Assembly (NCBI GenBank): GCA_900549185.1
Contig: URNM01000095.1
Span: 1-7,144, forward strand
Reading direction: 5' to 3'
Source of the DNA: an uncultured Collinsella sp.
GTDB lineage: Bacteria > Actinomycetota > Coriobacteriia > Coriobacteriales > Coriobacteriaceae
Length of the DNA stretch: 7,144 nt
Part shown: piece after piece, positions 5,238 to 7,144 of the stretch
How the letters are laid out: each line of letters starts with the position of its first letter
Position numbering within the stretch: the first letter of the stretch is position 1
Position numbers and translations under genes: made by a program
The notes under the pieces: generated by a model
Databases searched by the model: none
What the model saw: only the letters and a program-made list of their open reading frames with translations
Told to the model about the DNA's origin: nothing

Positions 5238-6278
5238 ATGTCTGAGCTCAACCCCGTCCGCATTGCCGTTATCGGCGCCGGCGCCATGGGCCGCAACCAC
5301 ATCCGCTTTGTCACCGAGGAGCCCGAGGCCGAGCTCGTCGCCATCGCTGACGCCTTTGAGGGCGCCCGCGCCACGGCCGAGGCCGCCGGCGTACCGTTTT
5401 ATACCGATCCCGCCCAGATGATGGACGAGGTCAAGCCCGAGGCCGTCATTATCGCCACCCCCAACGACCTGCACCTGGGCGTTGCCCGCGAGGCTGTGAA
5501 GCGCAACATCGTGCCGCTGGTCGAAAAGCCGATCTCCAACGATCTCGAGGATGCCCAGGCTTTCGCCGCCGAGGCCGAGACCGCCGGCGTGCCCGTGCTC
5601 GTGGGCCAGCATCGTCGCCACAATCCCTTCGTCAACAAGGCCAAGGAGATCATCGAGTCTGGCGAGCTGGGCAAGCTCACCGTGTCGAGCTTCCACTACA
5701 TGATCTATAAGAATGACGAGTACTTCGACGTCGAGTGGCGCCGCAAGAAGGGCGCCGGCCCGATCCTAGTCAACCTGGTGCACGACGTCGACCTGCTCCG
5801 CTACCTGCTGGGCGAGCCCGTTGCCGTCCAGGGTATGCAGTCCAGCGCCGCCCGCGGTTTTGAGACCGAGGACTCCGCCGTGGTCAACGTCCGTTTTGCC
5901 GATGGCGCGCTTGCGAGCATGACCATCTCCGACGCCACCGCCAGCCCCTGGAACTGGGAGGCAACCGCTCGCGAGGATCCGCAGTACCGCCCCTTCGACG
6001 CCGACGCCTACTTTATCGGTGGCACCAAGGGCGCCCTGTCGCTGCCCCGCCTGCACCAGTTCTCCTACGACGGCGCCTCCAACTGGCACAAGCCGCTGCA
6101 GATGGAGATTCCGGCCGTGGACCCGGCACTGCCGCACAAGATGCAGCTCAAGCACTTTGTGAAGGTTGTCCGCCGCGAGGTCGAGCCCGTCGTGACCCCC
6201 GCCGATAACGTCAAGACGCTCACGCTTCTCAACGCCATCAAGGAGGCCGCCGAGACCGGCCAGCTCGTCGAGCTGTAA
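5238..6278 (+). CDS. Gfo/Idh/MocA-family NAD(P)-dependent oxidoreductase
   Basis: The 346-residue protein has the family's two-domain plan. An N-terminal Rossmann domain carries GAGAMG (13-18) and Asp38 at the end of beta-2, which suggests NAD(H). The EKPIS motif (96-100) has the catalytic Lys97. The C-terminal alpha/beta domain includes NLVHDVDLLRYLLG (179-192) with His182 and Asp185 at the substrate site. Length and motif spacing are normal and no key residue is missing. Family members oxidise or reduce sugars, inositols, sugar acids and related cyclic polyols, so together with the SDR and OFA-like carrier this points to catabolism of such a compound; the exact substrate cannot be told. AAGGAG ends five bases before the ATG, a strong ribosome site. 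It is the last gene of the likely operon and is followed by a terminator at 6352. Confidence 0.94.
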   Translation: MSELNPVRIAVIGAGAMGRNHIRFVTEEPEAELVAIADAFEGARATAEAAGVPFYTDPAQMMDEVKPEAVIIATPNDLHLGVAREAVKRNIVPLVEKPISNDLEDAQAFAAEAETAGVPVLVGQHRRHNPFVNKAKEIIESGELGKLTVSSFHYMIYKNDEYFDVEWRRKKGAGPILVNLVHDVDLLRYLLGEPVAVQGMQSSAARGFETEDSAVVNVRFADGALASMTISDATASPWNWEATAREDPQYRPFDADAYFIGGTKGALSLPRLHQFSYDGASNWHKPLQMEIPAVDPALPHKMQLKHFVKVVRREVEPVVTPADNVKTLTLLNAIKEAAETGQLVEL

Positions 6279-6290
6279 TGCCTTAAGAGC

Positions 6291-6326
6291 GACCGCGGCA
6301 GAAACCCCATGCCGAGCCCCTCGGTC
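6291..6326 (+). other. Stem-loop just after the Gfo/Idh/MocA gene
   Basis: GACCGCGGCA (6291-6300) pairs with TGCCG (6310-6314) and CGGTC (6322-6326), ten pairs interrupted by a 7-nt bulge. An alternative fold pairs CCGAG (6312-6316) with CTCGG (6320-6324). No T-tract follows. It may protect the 3' end of the operon mRNA. Confidence 0.35.
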
Positions 6327-6351
6327 CGCCACCAACAAGCCCCTCTTCTTT

Positions 6352-6385
6352 GCCCCGTGAGCAGCCTCCTGCCCGCGGGGCTTTT
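6352..6385 (+). terminator. Intrinsic terminator of the SDR-MFS-Gfo/Idh operon
   Basis: GCCCCGTG (6352-6359) pairs with CGCGGGGC (6374-6381), including one G-T pair, and is followed by TTTT (6382-6385). It lies 73 bases after the Gfo/Idh/MocA stop codon, with no gene between. An upstream AAGCCCC (6337-6343) could compete for the same 3' arm, a small alternative fold. Confidence 0.8.
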
Positions 6386-6446
6386 GGACTACATTGGTAA
6401 TGATTTTTCTGGAGCGGGGGCTATTTTGCGCCTCAGCTTGGTTCGT

Positions 6447-6610
6447 GCGCCACGAAATGGGCCTATCTACTACGTTTAACCGACTACCATCAACCATACC
6501 GAATTTCGCGAAATAAAAACCGCAGGTAAACGTCTTGCCGATTTTCGGAAAACCCAGGTATGGTCAGCCCCTACGGTTCAAACGTAGTAGATAGGCCGTT
6601 TTCGTGGCGC
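6447..6610. repeat. 164-bp foldback element with long imperfect inverted repeats
   Basis: The left arm (6447-6482) and right arm (6574-6610) are reverse complements at 34 positions, with one 2x2 mismatch (6458-6459 against 6598-6599) and one bulged base (C6579). The longest uninterrupted run is 18 bp (6460-6477 with 6580-6597). The 91-bp centre has its own structure: ACCATACC (6493-6500) pairs with GGTATGGT (6557-6564), ATTTCGCGAAAT (6503-6514) is a perfect palindrome, and CCGA-TTT-TCGG (6538-6548) is a small hairpin. There is no reading frame for a transposase and I see no target-site duplication at the arm ends. It could be a MITE-like or REP-like mobile repeat, or a structured RNA in the tex leader region. 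It lies between the operon terminator and the tex ribosome site. Confidence 0.85.
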
Positions 6611-6613
6611 GGC

Positions 6614-6632
6614 CCCAAAACAGTCTTTTGGG
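6614..6632. repeat. Short perfect hairpin beside the foldback element
   Basis: CCCAAAA (6614-6620), loop CAGTC, and TTTTGGG (6626-6632) form a 7-bp perfect stem four bases beyond the right arm of the foldback element. It is not followed by a T-tract. It could be part of the same element or a site near the tex promoter. Confidence 0.5.
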
Positions 6633-6637
6633 ACGGG

Positions 6638-6646
6638 TGGTATCCT
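6638..6646 (+). promoter_or_regulatory. Candidate extended -10 element for tex
   Basis: TG-G-TATCCT resembles an extended -10 element, with four of six matches to TATAAT, and would start a transcript near 6653, about 40 bases before the tex ATG. No good -35 hexamer is seen at 16-18 bases upstream, so the call is weak. Confidence 0.25.
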
Positions 6647-6690
6647 TGGTAGCCCTGTGCTGCAAACGCACCTTAAACGCAAGGAGTCCC

Positions 6691-7110
6691 ATGGATCTTA
6701 TCGCCCAGCTCGCCCGCGAGCTCAACCTTAAGGCCGCCAACGTCGAGGCGGCCGTCAAGCTCATCGACGAGGGCAACACCATTCCCTTTATCTCGCGCTA
6801 CCGCAAGGAAGCAACGGGCGGCATGGACGACGTCGCCCTGCGCGCGCTCGACGAGCGCCTGTCTTACCTGCGCAATCTTGAGCAGCGCAAAGAGGACGTT
6901 ATCCTGCTCATCGACGCCCAGGGCAAGCTCACGCCCGAACTCGAGCAGCAGATTCGCGAGGCCACGCAGCTCCAGCGCGTCGAGGACCTCTACAAGCCCT
7001 ACCGCAAAAAGCGCATGACCCGCGCGCAGAAGGCCCGCGAGGCGGGCCTGGAGCCGCTCGCCAACATGATCATCATGCAGACGTCGGCCAAGGGCAGCGC
7101 ACTCGACGCC
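6691..7110 (+). CDS. tex: Tex-family RNA-binding transcription accessory protein, N-terminal fragment (3' partial)
   Basis: These 140 codons match the N-terminal helical region of Tex proteins: IAQLARELNLKAANVEAAVK (4-23), the highly conserved DEGNTIPFISRYRKEATGG (26-44), GKLTPELEQQI (78-88) and EDLYKPYRKKRMTRAQKARE (98-117). Full Tex proteins are roughly 700-800 residues, with a YqgF-like nuclease-fold domain, helix-hairpin-helix motifs and a C-terminal S1 RNA-binding domain, all missing here. Known family roles are nucleic-acid binding and effects on transcription; the fragment itself shows no more. The ATG is placed by AAGGAG (6681-6686), four bases upstream; the frame extends back to 6604 but has no better start. 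Translation beyond codon 140 (LSLIHI, then a stop) is read from adapter sequence at 7111 and is not part of the protein. Confidence 0.93.
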
Positions 7111-7144
7111 CTGTCTCTTATACACATCTGACGCTGCCGACGAC
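7111..7144 (+). other. Nextera/Tn5 sequencing adapter left on the contig end
   Basis: CTGTCTCTTATACACATCT (7111-7129) is the 19-base Tn5 mosaic end in reverse complement, and GACGCTGCCGACGA (7130-7143) is the rest of the Nextera read-1 adapter. The final C may be the first index base. Both parts match exactly and in the right order. This is library artefact, not genome; real sequence stops at 7110. Confidence 0.98.

Noticed and set aside
3777..5696. A 639-residue minus-strand open frame opposite the MFS and Gfo/Idh/MocA genes
   Set aside because: It is antisense to two clearly recognised genes and runs through the palindrome between them. Its composition (repeated Gly, Asp, His, Glu) is what high-GC codon bias produces on the opposite strand. 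No domain or ribosome site supports it.
5766..6497. A 243-residue minus-strand frame across the Gfo/Idh/MocA 3' end, the operon terminator and part of the foldback element
   Set aside because: It crosses a terminator and one arm of an inverted repeat and is antisense to a well-supported gene.
6435..6620. Target-site duplication or transposon ends at the foldback element
   Set aside because: The bases just outside the arms (TTCGT on the left, GGCCC on the right) do not match, so no recent insertion can be claimed from this copy alone.
6604..6690. A 29-codon N-terminal extension of tex
   Set aside because: The family's N-terminus begins at the ATG at 6691, which has AAGGAG just upstream. The extension would run through the 6614-6632 hairpin and the candidate promoter.
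6673..7125. A minus-strand frame starting MYKRQ opposite tex
   Set aside because: Its first residues are encoded by adapter sequence, and the rest is antisense to tex.

Overview
The window is high-GC bacterial DNA with strong GCC/CTC/GAC codon bias, clear Shine-Dalgarno sites and short intergenic gaps. Gene content and codon style suggest a gut actinobacterium of the class Coriobacteriia, probably Collinsella-like. This is an inference from style; there is no rRNA or marker gene here to prove it. The last 34 bases are not genomic: they are a Nextera (Tn5) sequencing adapter, so the window is the end of an assembled contig.

Layout, left to right. (1) 1-453, plus strand: the C-terminal part of the ATP-binding domain of an ABC exporter, cut by the left edge. 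(2) 454-637: a nested stem-loop region, then a bidirectional intrinsic terminator shared with the convergent gene. (3) 638-1729, minus strand: a two-TM membrane diguanylate cyclase with an intact GGDEF motif and no I-site. (4) 1850-2728, minus strand: a LysR-type regulator. (5) 2729-2964: a divergent control region with candidate promoters for both directions and dyads that could be operators. (6) 2965-6278, plus strand: three genes that look like one operon, an SDR oxidoreductase, an OFA-type MFS transporter and a Gfo/Idh/MocA oxidoreductase. A perfect 31-nt palindrome sits between the last two and an intrinsic terminator follows. (7) 6447-6610: a 164-bp foldback element with 34 paired positions in its arms. 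(8) 6691-7110, plus strand: the N-terminal 140 codons of a Tex-family RNA-binding protein, cut off by the adapter at 7111.

How the genes may work together: the divergent LysR regulator probably controls the three-gene operon. An OFA-type carrier with two NAD(P)-dependent dehydrogenases of different folds suggests uptake and stepwise oxidation/reduction of a small polar compound such as a sugar acid, polyol or carboxylate. The substrate cannot be read from sequence. The ABC exporter, diguanylate cyclase and Tex genes look like unrelated neighbours.

The items most worth a second look are the foldback element upstream of tex, the adapter-derived contig end with the false peptide it creates, the exact palindrome inside the operon, the nested 3' structure after the ABC gene, and the uncharacterised LysR/SDR/OFA/Gfo-Idh cassette. 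I found no clear evidence of a defence system, CRISPR array, prophage or transposase gene.
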